From Caryophanales bacterium UBA2753 (GTDB lineage Bacteria > Bacillota_I > Bacilli_A > RFN20 > CAG-826): a stretch of DNA of 26,614 bases. The translations under genes and the position numbers were made by a program. Positions 15,760-23,268 of this stretch are shown one piece after another (position 1 is the first letter of the stretch; every line of letters starts with the position of its first letter). The notes below the pieces were generated by a model. That model made no database searches, had not been told where the DNA came from, and was given only the letters and a program-made list of their open reading frames with translations. The stretch spans positions 1 through 26,614 of the forward strand of contig DEJH01000070.1 of the NCBI GenBank assembly GCA_002353275.1, given 5' to 3'.

Positions 15760-16821
15760 TTATTTTGCTTCCTCAGCTTTGACTTCTTTTTTAGCAGCTG
15801 GTTTTTTGGCTGCTGGTTTCTTTTGAGCTGGTTTTTCTTCTTTCTTTAATTCAGCTTCTTCTTTCATAACGGCTGGAGCTTTATCGTGACTTGCTTGTCT
15901 AAGAGCTTGTTCTCTTTCATAAGCTTCTTGTCTAGCAGCTCTTTCAGCACGGATTTTTGCTAATTTTTCAGCATTTTCTTTATCTGTTTGTTTGATGACT
16001 TCTTTCATGGTGATGTCTTCACCTTCATCTTTGGTGTAGGCCACCACTGGGATACCACCTTTAGATTCAACGATCGCATCAGCAATAACCGCAAGGATTA
16101 AGCTCACACTTCTAATCGCATCATCATTAGCAGGAATGACGTAGTCGACTAAATCTGGGTTACTATTGGTGTCAATAATACCGAAGATTGGGACTCCGAG
16201 TTTTCTTGCTTCCATAACAGCGTTATATTCAATGTTTGGATCAATGACAAAGAGAGCGTTTGGCACCTTTCTCATTTCCTTAATACCTTCTAAGTTTTTA
16301 GAAAGTTTTTCTTTTTCTTTTCTTAATTGAGCGGCTTCAACTTTTGGTAATAAGTCGAGTTCGCCTTCTTCTTCTCTTCTTTCAAGTTCTTTTAAGAATC
16401 TGATTCTTCCTTGAATAGTTTTGAAGTTTGTTAAGGTTCCACCTAACCAACGGTTGGTGATGTAGAAGCTTCCGGAACGTAATGCTTCGGCTTCAACAGC
16501 TTCTTTACATTGTTTCTTTGTACCGACAAAGAGGACTTTTCCTCCGTTATCGACGATTTCTTTCATTGCTTTATAAGCAGTGATGATTAAGTCTACAGTT
16601 TTTTGTAAATCGATAATGTAGACACCGTTACGAGCACCATAGATGTATTTCTTCATCTTTGGGTTCCAACGTCTGGTTTGATGACCAAAGTGTGCACCAG
16701 CTTCTAAAAGCTTTTTCATGGTGATAATTGGTGCATCAGGATCATGCATAACTGCTTCCATTGGGTTAGCAGCTACTTCTTCGTTAACTTCTTCGTTAAC
16801 AACTTTCTTTTCTTCGCTCAT
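15760..16821 (-). CDS. rpsB: 30S ribosomal protein S2, with N- and C-terminal extensions
   Basis: The S2 core lies at residues 33-255 of 353, with ITMKKLLEAGAHFGHQ, RWLGGTLTNF and PNALFVIDP. A frame opens at 16860, but the start at 16821 is set by a strong AAGGAGG site 5 nt upstream (16827-16833). This leaves an acidic N-terminal extension of about 30 residues (MSEEKKVVNEEVNEE...) before the usual start of S2. After the core comes a tail of about 90 residues, first helical and charged (AEKLAKIRAERAARQEAY), then rich in Lys, Ala and Glu. S2 is usually about 230-260 residues. Transcription starts from the promoter at 16935-16964, with a leader of about 107 nt that can fold. It forms an operon with tsf. 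Confidence 0.96.
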   Translation of the reverse strand: MSEEKKVVNEEVNEEVAANPMEAVMHDPDAPIITMKKLLEAGAHFGHQTRRWNPKMKKYIYGARNGVYIIDLQKTVDLIITAYKAMKEIVDNGGKVLFVGTKKQCKEAVEAEALRSGSFYITNRWLGGTLTNFKTIQGRIRFLKELERREEEGELDLLPKVEAAQLRKEKEKLSKNLEGIKEMRKVPNALFVIDPNIEYNAVMEARKLGVPIFGIIDTNSNPDLVDYVIPANDDAIRSVSLILAVIADAIVESKGGIPVVAYTKDEGEDITMKEVIKQTDKENAEKLAKIRAERAARQEAYEREQALRQASHDKAPAVMKEEAELKKEEKPAQKKPAAKKPAAKKEVKAEEAK

Positions 16822-16826
16822 TTGAG

Positions 16827-16833
16827 CCTCCTT
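16827..16833 (-). promoter_or_regulatory. Ribosome binding site that fixes the rpsB start
   Basis: AAGGAGG on the minus strand, 5 nt before the ATG at 16821. It argues against the longer frame beginning at 16860 and shows that the acidic N-terminal extension is really translated. Confidence 0.85.
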
Positions 16834-16857
16834 ATGTTTTGCCTCCACCGCTTCGAA

Positions 16858-16927
16858 CAACTACCCTCATTTATAATGAGACAATGGAGTTGAATTCACG
16901 GTGTGTGTAGTCTGTATTAATATACAG
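16858..16927 (-). promoter_or_regulatory. Structured 5' leader of rpsB-tsf
   Basis: Between the predicted transcription start (about 16928) and the rpsB ribosome site the RNA can form two hairpins. The first, at 16912-16927, is CTGTAT/ATACAG with an ATTA loop right at the 5' end. The second, at 16866-16880, is CTCATT/AATGAG with a 3-nt loop; it is enclosed by CAACT (16888-16892) pairing with AGTTG (16858-16862). Ribosomal protein leaders often hold autoregulatory binding sites, and this is a candidate. I do not recognise a named RNA family. Confidence 0.5.
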
Positions 16928-16934
16928 CGTGATA

Positions 16935-16964
16935 ATCATACCAAAAGAGATATCTATCTAACAA
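16935..16964 (-). promoter_or_regulatory. Extended -10 promoter of rpsB-tsf
   Basis: On the minus strand TTGTTA (16959-16964) and TATGAT (16935-16940) are spaced 18 nt apart, and the -10 box is preceded by TGG, the extended -10 TGn motif. The transcription start would be near 16928. This fits a vegetative sigma-A promoter for a highly expressed operon. Confidence 0.7.
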
Positions 16965-16988
16965 GAAAAAGATAAAAATATTTATTTT

Positions 16989-17936
16989 TTATTTCTTTTT
17001 TGCTCTTGGGAAATAAGCGTTATATGTCTTTTGCATCGCTTCTTCAGTTACGTGAGTATATACCTGAGTAGCATTTAAACTTGTGTGGCCGAGAAGTTCT
17101 TGAATAACGCGGAGATCCGCTCCATTTTCAAGTAAGTGGGTGGCAAATGAATGTCTTAACACATGAGGATGAAGCCCAACAAAGGTTCCGGTCTTTTCTT
17201 CAATTGAATCGAGAATGTACTCTAACCCTCTAGTGGTAAGAGGTTCACCTCGACTATTTAAGAATAATGGACTGCCTTTATTAATAATTGGATTTCCATT
17301 CTTATCAAAATGAATATCATCGAAATGTTTATTATGGCTTTTGAGCTCGTTTCTCACTGTTTTTATGTAGGTATCGATGTCTTTTTTACATTCTTCAGTC
17401 ATTGGAACAATTCTTTCTTTGTTACCTTTTCCGATTACGCGAAGATATCTTTGAGATAAATTCACTTGTTGAAGGGTGAGGTTTACTACTTCACTAGCAC
17501 GTAACCCACAGTAATAAAGAATATCTAGAATTGCTTGATCACGAATCATTAATTCATCATCTCTTTTTTTATTCTGAGTTAAGATTTCTCTCACTTGTTC
17601 TTTATATAAAACACGAGGATATCTCTTCTCAGTTTTAGGGGAATTAATGAAGATGAATGGATTTTCTTTCACATATCCTTCCTTGAGAAGATAACGATAA
17701 AAATGATTTAAAGAAGATAGTCTTCTTCTTAAAGTACGTTTACTCACTCCACGATTAAGTTCTTCGGTTAAAAAGTTACGGATAATGATTTGATCGATGT
17801 TATCAATCTCTCCGTTTTCTTTGAGGACAAAACGGATAAATAAATCAATATCTTCCTCATATGACTTAATCGTTAAAGGAGAATAATTTCTTTCGTTTTT
17901 TAGATAGTAAAGGAATTCACTAGTTAATTTATTCAC
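16989..17936 (-). CDS. xerC: Tyrosine recombinase XerC
   Basis: The 315-residue enzyme resolves chromosome dimers at dif. The N-terminal SAM-like core-binding domain (about 1-100) is followed by the catalytic domain with all six active residues: R146 (CGLRASE), K170, H258, R261 (HVLRHSFATH), H284 (LLGHTS) and the nucleophile Y293 (QVYTHV). The C-terminal FPRAKK is XerC-like. It lies behind topA, the position of codV in B. subtilis, but the trmFO gene usually found between them is absent, as are hslVU and codY after it. It starts with GTG at 17936; an in-frame stop lies two codons upstream, so no earlier start is possible, and the AAAGG site directly adjoins the GTG, which is unusually close. 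Confidence 0.93.
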   Translation of the reverse strand: MNKLTSEFLYYLKNERNYSPLTIKSYEEDIDLFIRFVLKENGEIDNIDQIIIRNFLTEELNRGVSKRTLRRRLSSLNHFYRYLLKEGYVKENPFIFINSPKTEKRYPRVLYKEQVREILTQNKKRDDELMIRDQAILDILYYCGLRASEVVNLTLQQVNLSQRYLRVIGKGNKERIVPMTEECKKDIDTYIKTVRNELKSHNKHFDDIHFDKNGNPIINKGSPLFLNSRGEPLTTRGLEYILDSIEEKTGTFVGLHPHVLRHSFATHLLENGADLRVIQELLGHTSLNATQVYTHVTEEAMQKTYNAYFPRAKKK

Positions 17937-17950
17937 CCTTTAATGATAAC

Positions 17951-17974
17951 AAAAAAAGGCATTAATTGTGCCTT
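17951..17974 (-). terminator. Rho-independent terminator overlapping the topA 3' end
   Basis: On the minus strand AAGGCA and TGCCTT form a 6-bp stem around a 7-nt loop and lead into a run of seven T. The topA stop codon (17962-17964) lies in the loop, so the upstream arm is part of the coding sequence. The xerC start is only 14 nt further on. Confidence 0.8.
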
Positions 17975-20058
17975 CTTTTGCTAATCTTTTCCATATGATT
18001 GCATTTTGGATAATTCACACATCCGAGGAAATATCCATATTTACCACGTTTCTTGATTAATTCTCCACCACATTCTGGGCAGATCTTAATTGGTTCATTT
18101 GTTTGATTAACGGTTTTATTTTTTATAGTGTAGTTACATTTTGGATAACCAGAACAAGCAATAAATGTATTCCCTTTAGCGTCTTTTCTTTCTACTAATG
18201 GTTTACCGCATTCAGGACAAAGCTCACCAGTATAGACAACTTCTTTCTTTTCCTTTTTCACGTAATTACATTTTGGATAATTAGAGCAACCGATAAATTG
18301 ACCGTTTTTTCCTTCTTTATAAATTAAAGGAGCACCACAAACAGGGCATTTTTCACCAGTTTCCACCGCTTCATCTACGTACATGATTTTATAGGCGTTT
18401 TCGATTTCTTTAATGAATGGACCATAGAAATTAGTTAAGATTTCTAACGAAGACTCATTTCCTTCGGAAATAGTGTCTAATTTCATCTCCATATCCGCGG
18501 TATATTTCGCGTCAACAATATCAGGAAAATATTTCTCTAACACATGCGCGGTTTTCCTACCTTGATCAGTTACAGTTAAAATGCCTTTTTCTTCAACAAC
18601 ATATTTTCTCTTCTTTAAGGTTGAGATAGTTGAAGCATATGTTGAAGGTCGACCAATACCGACTTCTTCCATTAATTTAACAATCTTAGCTTCTGAATAT
18701 CGTGAAGGTGGATTGGTGAATTTTTGTTCGATGCCACTATTAGAGACTTTAAAGGAATCACCAATTTCAATATTTGGCAATGAATCATATCTTTTAACAT
18801 CATCTTCTTCTTTATAAAGGATTTCAAATCCTGGGAAGAGAGTGTGAGTGAATTCAGTTTTAAATTTCACTCCATTAACATCAAAAGTAACCACTAAAAC
18901 TTCTTCTTTCTTTGGTTTAAGTAAAGAAGCTAAGGTACGATTATAAATTAATTTATAAAGGTTATATTGATCAGCAGTTAAATATTCTCTAACTGTTTCT
19001 GGTGTGCGGTGATTACTTGTTGGTCTAATCGCTTCATGAGCATCTTGAGTAAGTTCGCTAGCTTTAAAGGCTTTTGGTTTGCCTAAATAATCTTTTCCAA
19101 ATCTTTCTAAGATATAAGAAGTTGCTCTTTGAACAAATATAGGAGCAAGTCGAGTGGAGTCAGTTCTCATATAGGTGATTAAACCAACGTGTTCTCCATT
19201 AACTTCAATACCTTCATATAATGATTGGGCAATTCTTTGAGTTTTGTCAGTTTTGAATTTTAAACGAGAGAAAGCCTCTTGTTGAAGAGTGGAAGTTGTA
19301 AAAGGAACTTTACTATCAATAGTCTTAATATCTTTTTTAACGTTGATAACTTTTGCTTCACCATTAAGTAGAGCTAGTATCTTCTCTGCTTCAATTTTGG
19401 TTTTAACTTCTTTGTTATCGTTATTATCACTAACAAAAGTTAATTCATATTCCTTATTATTCAAAAGAATAAAACAATTGATTTTGTAATATTCTTCAGG
19501 AACAAATGCATCAATTTTCAATTCTTGATCATAGGCGAGTTTTAAAGTTGCGGATTGCACTCTTCCCGCACTTTTAGAGTGGATTTTCTTATTGATTAAG
19601 GCAGACAATTTAAAACCGATTATCCTATCAAGGATACGACGTGTTTCTTGAGAGGCCACTAAATTTAAATCAATGGTGCGTGGATGCTCCATCGCTTCAT
19701 TAATCGAGTCTCTTGTAATTTCATGGAACTCAAGTCTCTTGTTTTTAGCAATATCTAAATCGAGCACTTTTGCTAAGTGCCAGGCAATCGCTTCTCCTTC
19801 TCTATCAGGGTCGGTAGCAAGAATTACTTCATCAGCCTCTTTTGCTAATTTTTGTAAGTCCCAGACTACCTTTTTCTTATCTTTATTAATATTATACGCG
19901 GGCGTAAACCCGTTATCGATGTCAATACCTAAGCCGCCTTTGCCTTTTGTTGATAAGTCACGGATATGTCCGTAAGAAGCTTTAACAACATAGTCGTCTC
20001 CGAGGTATCTTTTGATCGTTTCACATTTGGTTGGGGATTCAACAATGACGAGTTTCAT
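17962..20058 (-). CDS. topA: DNA topoisomerase I
   Basis: The 698-residue type IA topoisomerase relaxes negative supercoils by cutting one strand. The N-terminal Toprim domain has VIVESPTK (3-10) and the acidic TDPDREGEA (82-90). The catalytic tyrosine is Y296 in LITYMRTDSTR. After the core come three four-cysteine zinc ribbons, each CPxCG...GC.NYPKC-like, at about 573-690; the protein ends soon after with KRRHN. Length and domain order fit the Bacillota enzyme. It has its own promoter (20076-20104) with a 5' leader of about 10 nt and a weak ribosome site, and its stop codon is inside the terminator loop. Position between dprA and xerC is conserved. Confidence 0.98.
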   Translation of the reverse strand: MKLVIVESPTKCETIKRYLGDDYVVKASYGHIRDLSTKGKGGLGIDIDNGFTPAYNINKDKKKVVWDLQKLAKEADEVILATDPDREGEAIAWHLAKVLDLDIAKNKRLEFHEITRDSINEAMEHPRTIDLNLVASQETRRILDRIIGFKLSALINKKIHSKSAGRVQSATLKLAYDQELKIDAFVPEEYYKINCFILLNNKEYELTFVSDNNDNKEVKTKIEAEKILALLNGEAKVINVKKDIKTIDSKVPFTTSTLQQEAFSRLKFKTDKTQRIAQSLYEGIEVNGEHVGLITYMRTDSTRLAPIFVQRATSYILERFGKDYLGKPKAFKASELTQDAHEAIRPTSNHRTPETVREYLTADQYNLYKLIYNRTLASLLKPKKEEVLVVTFDVNGVKFKTEFTHTLFPGFEILYKEEDDVKRYDSLPNIEIGDSFKVSNSGIEQKFTNPPSRYSEAKIVKLMEEVGIGRPSTYASTISTLKKRKYVVEEKGILTVTDQGRKTAHVLEKYFPDIVDAKYTADMEMKLDTISEGNESSLEILTNFYGPFIKEIENAYKIMYVDEAVETGEKCPVCGAPLIYKEGKNGQFIGCSNYPKCNYVKKEKKEVVYTGELCPECGKPLVERKDAKGNTFIACSGYPKCNYTIKNKTVNQTNEPIKICPECGGELIKKRGKYGYFLGCVNYPKCNHMEKISKRRHN

Positions 20059-20075
20059 ACTTTTTCGTGATTAAA

Positions 20076-20104
20076 ATTATGGATATTGCTCTTAACTAAG
20101 TCAA
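20076..20104 (-). promoter_or_regulatory. Sigma-A-type promoter of topA
   Basis: On the minus strand TTGACT (20099-20104) and CATAAT (20076-20081) are spaced 17 nt apart, each one base from consensus. The start would be near 20069, about 10 nt before the topA ATG. The box pair is framed by the arms of an imperfect inverted repeat (20061-20072 and 20103-20113). The rest of the 108-nt dprA-topA gap holds an AT-only weak hairpin near 20130-20150 and nothing else I recognise. Confidence 0.75.
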
Positions 20105-20167
20105 TCACAAAAACCTTTATATGTTTCCTTAAATATTAGTTATTTAACTTCCTATAATAAGAAAATT

Positions 20168-20941
20168 TTACTCATAGAATTCGTTAACTTGTTCGGCGTT
20201 TTCCACTAGTATCGCTCCTTCTCTAATTAAGGCGTTACAACCTGAATTACCATAATCATTAGAAGGAAGACAGAGCACTTTTCGGTCATAATGAACCGCA
20301 AAACTTGCAGTAATCAATGTCCCACTTTGAAGCTTTGCTTCTGTGACTAATATCGAAGAAGAAAAAGCGGCAATTAAGCGGTTTCTTGCAGGAAAATGGA
20401 ACATTTCTGGATTAGCCATACCGGGATACTCAGAAATAATTAAATTAAATTTACTCTTTCGAAATTTAGAATAAAGTTCTTCATTATCAACCGGATAAGT
20501 ATTTTCAATTCCACACCCTAAAACTGCGATTGTTCTTCGATTGGTCTTAAACGAAGTTAAGTGGGCTATCGCATCTATCCCCTTAGCTAAACCAGAGACC
20601 ACGATAATGTCTTTATTAAGTTGAGAGACGATTTTACTTGTTTGATTTATCCCTATTTCTGTTGGCTCTCTAGTACCGATAACACCTAAGCATTTTTTAG
20701 GATCATTAATTAAAGAGATGTCTCCATAATAAAACAAGACAAAAGGTGGGCATCTTTGTTCTTTTAAATATTCTGGATAATCAATATCAAGAATTGTAAT
20801 AAAGTTACATTTTAAGCTTGATATATAAGCATCCGCGACATCGTCTGGTAGATACTTTTTTTCAATTAATGCCTTATAAATTTTGTCCCACTCACCACCA
20901 TAATGAATAGCAAGAGCGACTAATATTTTTCTTTGACTCAT
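20168..20941 (-). CDS. dprA: DNA processing protein DprA/Smf
   Basis: The 257-residue protein is the Rossmann-like core of DprA, which loads RecA on incoming single-stranded DNA during natural transformation. Visible are CLGVIGTREPTEIG, the GLAKGID loop, VLGCGIENTYP, and the FPARNRLIAAFS and SGTLITASFA blocks that form the nucleotide and DNA site. The C-terminal winged-helix domain (DML1-like) found in longer homologues is missing: the protein ends soon after the fold. A frame opens at 20956 with GTG, but that GTG lies in front of the gene's own AGGAGG site; the ATG at 20941 is right. It lies between rnhB and topA as in B. subtilis. No other competence gene is in the window, so a role in uptake is not shown. 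Confidence 0.93.
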   Translation of the reverse strand: MSQRKILVALAIHYGGEWDKIYKALIEKKYLPDDVADAYISSLKCNFITILDIDYPEYLKEQRCPPFVLFYYGDISLINDPKKCLGVIGTREPTEIGINQTSKIVSQLNKDIIVVSGLAKGIDAIAHLTSFKTNRRTIAVLGCGIENTYPVDNEELYSKFRKSKFNLIISEYPGMANPEMFHFPARNRLIAAFSSSILVTEAKLQSGTLITASFAVHYDRKVLCLPSNDYGNSGCNALIREGAILVENAEQVNEFYE

Positions 20942-20947
20942 AAAAAA

Positions 20948-20953
20948 CCTCCT
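20948..20953 (-). promoter_or_regulatory. Ribosome binding site that fixes the dprA start
   Basis: AGGAGG on the minus strand, 6 nt before the ATG at 20941. The upstream GTG at 20956 would put this site inside the coding region, so the longer frame is rejected. Confidence 0.85.
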
Positions 20954-20985
20954 CACTTTATAAATAGGGGAGATTTTTAATTTTT

Positions 20986-21606
20986 TTAAAATAATTTAAC
21001 TTTTTCGATAAAAAACTTTTTTACTGGTCCATAGCTAAACCGATAAATATCTTGATTAGGCCCATATTTTTCTAACATTTCAAGGTGTAATTTTGTGCCA
21101 TACCCCTTATGCTTAGCAATTTGATATTCTGGATATTTCTTATCAAGTTCATAACAAATATGATCACGAGTGACTTTCGCCATGATTGAAGCAGCGGCAA
21201 TGCACATCGCTTTTGCGTCCCCATGAATTATGGCTTCAAAGGGTTTATCGACTTGCATTTTTACTGCATCAGTTAGGATCATGTCATATCGGTGATTAAG
21301 TTTTTCCATCGCCATAATCATTGCTTTTCTTGAGGCATTTAAAATATTGACCTTATCTATTTCTTGAGGAGAAACTTCAGCGACCGCCCAAGCAATCGCA
21401 TTTTCTTTAATGATTTGATAAGCTTCTTCTCTTTGCTTTTCGCTTAATTGCTTAGAGTCATTAATTAATTCACACTTAAAATCTTTAGGAAGAATGACTG
21501 CTCCAGCAACTACTGGTCCTAATAAACAGCCTCTTCCAGCCTCATCACAACCAACGATATATTCAATATCTTTACTATAATATTGTTGTTCGTAATCTAA
21601 ACTCAT
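20986..21606 (-). CDS. rnhB: Ribonuclease HII
   Basis: The 206-residue enzyme cuts the RNA strand of RNA-DNA hybrids and removes single ribonucleotides from DNA. The catalytic DEAGRG motif (D21, E22) lies near the N-terminus, a further acidic residue is D113 in LTDAVK, and the conserved ASIMAKVTRD block (139-148) supplies the fourth acidic position. Length is typical. It overlaps rbgA by 4 nt (ATGA), so translation is coupled; the upstream ribosome site is weak. The pair rbgA-rnhB is conserved across Bacilli. Confidence 0.97.
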   Translation of the reverse strand: MSLDYEQQYYSKDIEYIVGCDEAGRGCLLGPVVAGAVILPKDFKCELINDSKQLSEKQREEAYQIIKENAIAWAVAEVSPQEIDKVNILNASRKAMIMAMEKLNHRYDMILTDAVKMQVDKPFEAIIHGDAKAMCIAAASIMAKVTRDHICYELDKKYPEYQIAKHKGYGTKLHLEMLEKYGPNQDIYRFSYGPVKKFFIEKVKLF

Positions 21607-22445
21607 ATAGCTTTTTCTAAAGAAATACGTCCAAGCTTGCCGTCTTTAAATTCTTTGAGAATAAGAAATTCTGCTCTAGAGATATCATATTCTCCACCAG
21701 TGATAAGTCCACGTTTAATCGCGACTTGTTTACTGACTTCAATTGGATTGGTTAGATTTTCTATTCCAAATCGAGTCTTTAAAGCATCAGGGTAATTCTT
21801 ATTTAAATATTTAATTAAGTAACTCACTAATTCATCAGTAGGAAGAATCTCATCTCTTATTGAACCTAATAAGGCTAAATTAATCGCATGATTCTTGTCT
21901 TCATAATTCATTGGGAGCACTCCAGGAGTGTCTAAAAGAATGAAATCTTTATTAACCTTAATATATTGCTCTCCTCGAGTAAATCCAGGCTTATTTTGAA
22001 CTCCGGCAGCATTTCTTTTTGCGATGCGATTAATCAAAGAAGATTTACCGACATTAGGAACTCCAATAATCATCGCTTTAATTGGCTGAGGTTTCATCCC
22101 TTTAGCGATTTCTTTTTTATGTTTTTCTTCTCCTAATTTTGAGACTTCTTCACTAATTCTCTTTTCACTTTTTGGGTCATTTAAATTCAAAATTAATAAG
22201 GAATTGACCTTATTTTTAAAGTAAATTGCCCATTTTTCGGTTTCTTTCGGATCTGCTAAATCACTTTTAGAAATCACTAAAAGTTTTTTCTTATTATTGA
22301 TTCGCTTTTCAAATTCAGGGTTAATAGAACTAAGCGGAGCTCTTGCGTCAATAATTTCAATCACAACATCCACTAATTTGATCTTTTCTTCGATCTCATT
22401 AATGGCTTTTTTCATATGTCCAGGAAACCAATGTATCTGACTCAT
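21603..22445 (-). CDS. rbgA: Ribosome biogenesis GTPase RbgA (YlqF)
   Basis: The 280-residue protein is a circularly permuted GTPase needed for late assembly of the 50S subunit. The motif order is diagnostic: N-terminal WFPGHM (6-11), then G4 SKSD (59-62), G1 GVPNVGKSS (128-136) and G3 DTPG (172-175), followed by the C-terminal ANTAR-like RNA-binding domain. The ATG at 22445 has an AGAGGG ribosome site. It follows lepB with an 11-nt gap and overlaps rnhB. The stop is TGA, which supports the standard code. Confidence 0.97.
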   Translation of the reverse strand: MSQIHWFPGHMKKAINEIEEKIKLVDVVIEIIDARAPLSSINPEFEKRINNKKKLLVISKSDLADPKETEKWAIYFKNKVNSLLILNLNDPKSEKRISEEVSKLGEEKHKKEIAKGMKPQPIKAMIIGVPNVGKSSLINRIAKRNAAGVQNKPGFTRGEQYIKVNKDFILLDTPGVLPMNYEDKNHAINLALLGSIRDEILPTDELVSYLIKYLNKNYPDALKTRFGIENLTNPIEVSKQVAIKRGLITGGEYDISRAEFLILKEFKDGKLGRISLEKAI

Positions 22446-22456
22446 ATTTTTACCCT

Positions 22457-23215
22457 CTAAAAGTTATAAATTGGATCTTTATATACCAACTTATCAATAA
22501 GCCCATCAACCTCAGAAGAATATTTGGCTGTTCCTTCAATACGAATGACTTTTCCTTGGATATCTTTTCTTTTTAATCCATGTAAATTCTTACTCGATCC
22601 ATTTCCGTAGCAATCAGAAGAATGCCACCAGTTATCACCCATCACAAAATATTCATCACTACCTAATGTAAAATCAAATTCTCTACTATTGTTAGGGTAG
22701 TCAACATTAACTGAGAATGTTTTATTTGGAGCGTTAAATGTATAAACATTGAAATTAGGATTAAAGCTAGCAGGATAATCACATGTCATTTGATATGGAT
22801 GGTTCTTAGTTGAATTAATCACCACTTCACCATTAACTTTTAATTGCATTCCGTAATATTCATTTTCGGTGTCTTTTTCAAAAACGACACGTTTTAAAGA
22901 AAGAGTTTCTCCCGGAAAACCCCATACTCTTTTAACTTTTAAAGTAGAGTCTTCTCCATTCCATGAATAATAAGTAATAATGACATCAAATCTATTTAAA
23001 GAATTGATTGCAGCTTGAGAAGTATCAGCAATGCCATAATGGCATCTCTCTTTTTCTCCTAATAAAGTAGGATTCATAGACACTCCACTTATATAAATAT
23101 TTGTGTAATAAAATTTTTGAAAAATAAAAGATCCTGATATCGCTACTCCGATAGCGAATAAGAAGTAGAAAGTCGGATAAAATATCTTTGCGAATTTCTC
23201 TTTGTTAAATTTCAT
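22457..23215 (-). CDS. lepB: Signal peptidase I
   Basis: The 252-residue membrane protease removes signal peptides from exported proteins. One N-terminal helix (about 11-33) is followed by box B SGVSMNPTL with the nucleophile S46, box D KVKRVWGFPGE with the general base K95, and box E GDNWWHSSDCYG, where the usual arginine after GDN is tryptophan. Between D and E a segment of about 100 residues is rich in Asn and aromatic residues and longer than in minimal enzymes. A TTG-initiated frame opens at 23257, but it has no ribosome site and would extend through the promoter; ATG at 23215 is preferred. It heads the operon with rbgA, rnhB and dprA. Substrates could include the surface proteins of this window. 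Confidence 0.94.
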   Translation of the reverse strand: MKFNKEKFAKIFYPTFYFLFAIGVAISGSFIFQKFYYTNIYISGVSMNPTLLGEKERCHYGIADTSQAAINSLNRFDVIITYYSWNGEDSTLKVKRVWGFPGETLSLKRVVFEKDTENEYYGMQLKVNGEVVINSTKNHPYQMTCDYPASFNPNFNVYTFNAPNKTFSVNVDYPNNSREFDFTLGSDEYFVMGDNWWHSSDCYGNGSSKNLHGLKRKDIQGKVIRIEGTAKYSSEVDGLIDKLVYKDPIYNF

Positions 23216-23222
23216 ACTTCCT

Positions 23223-23251
23223 ATTATAGGTAAGGGAAACGAAATTGAAAA
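23223..23251 (-). promoter_or_regulatory. Promoter of lepB-rbgA-rnhB-dprA
   Basis: On the minus strand a perfect TATAAT (23223-23228) stands 17 nt from TTTTCA (23246-23251, 4 of 6 matches). Transcription would begin near 23216, right at the lepB ATG at 23215, giving a nearly leaderless mRNA; a start further upstream cannot be ruled out. Confidence 0.55.
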
Positions 23252-23252
23252 C

Positions 23253-23268
23253 ATCAAATAAATTTGAT
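23253..23268. promoter_or_regulatory. 16-bp palindrome in the divergent lepB/DUF349 promoter region
   Basis: ATCAAAT-AA-ATTTGAT is a perfect inverted repeat with 7-bp arms and a 2-bp centre. It adjoins the -35 box of lepB and overlaps the -35 box proposed for the DUF349 gene, the place expected for an operator acting on both. AT-richness makes a chance palindrome possible. Confidence 0.4.

Noticed and set aside
16965..16988. AT-only hairpin behind xerC as a terminator
   Set aside because: The stem has no GC pairs and would be unstable; it overlaps a generally A/T-rich stretch.
21590..21620. TGA read as tryptophan (mollicute code 4)
   Set aside because: TGA ends rbgA and dxr at family-typical lengths in ATGA overlaps with the next genes, and tryptophans in conserved motifs are TGG.
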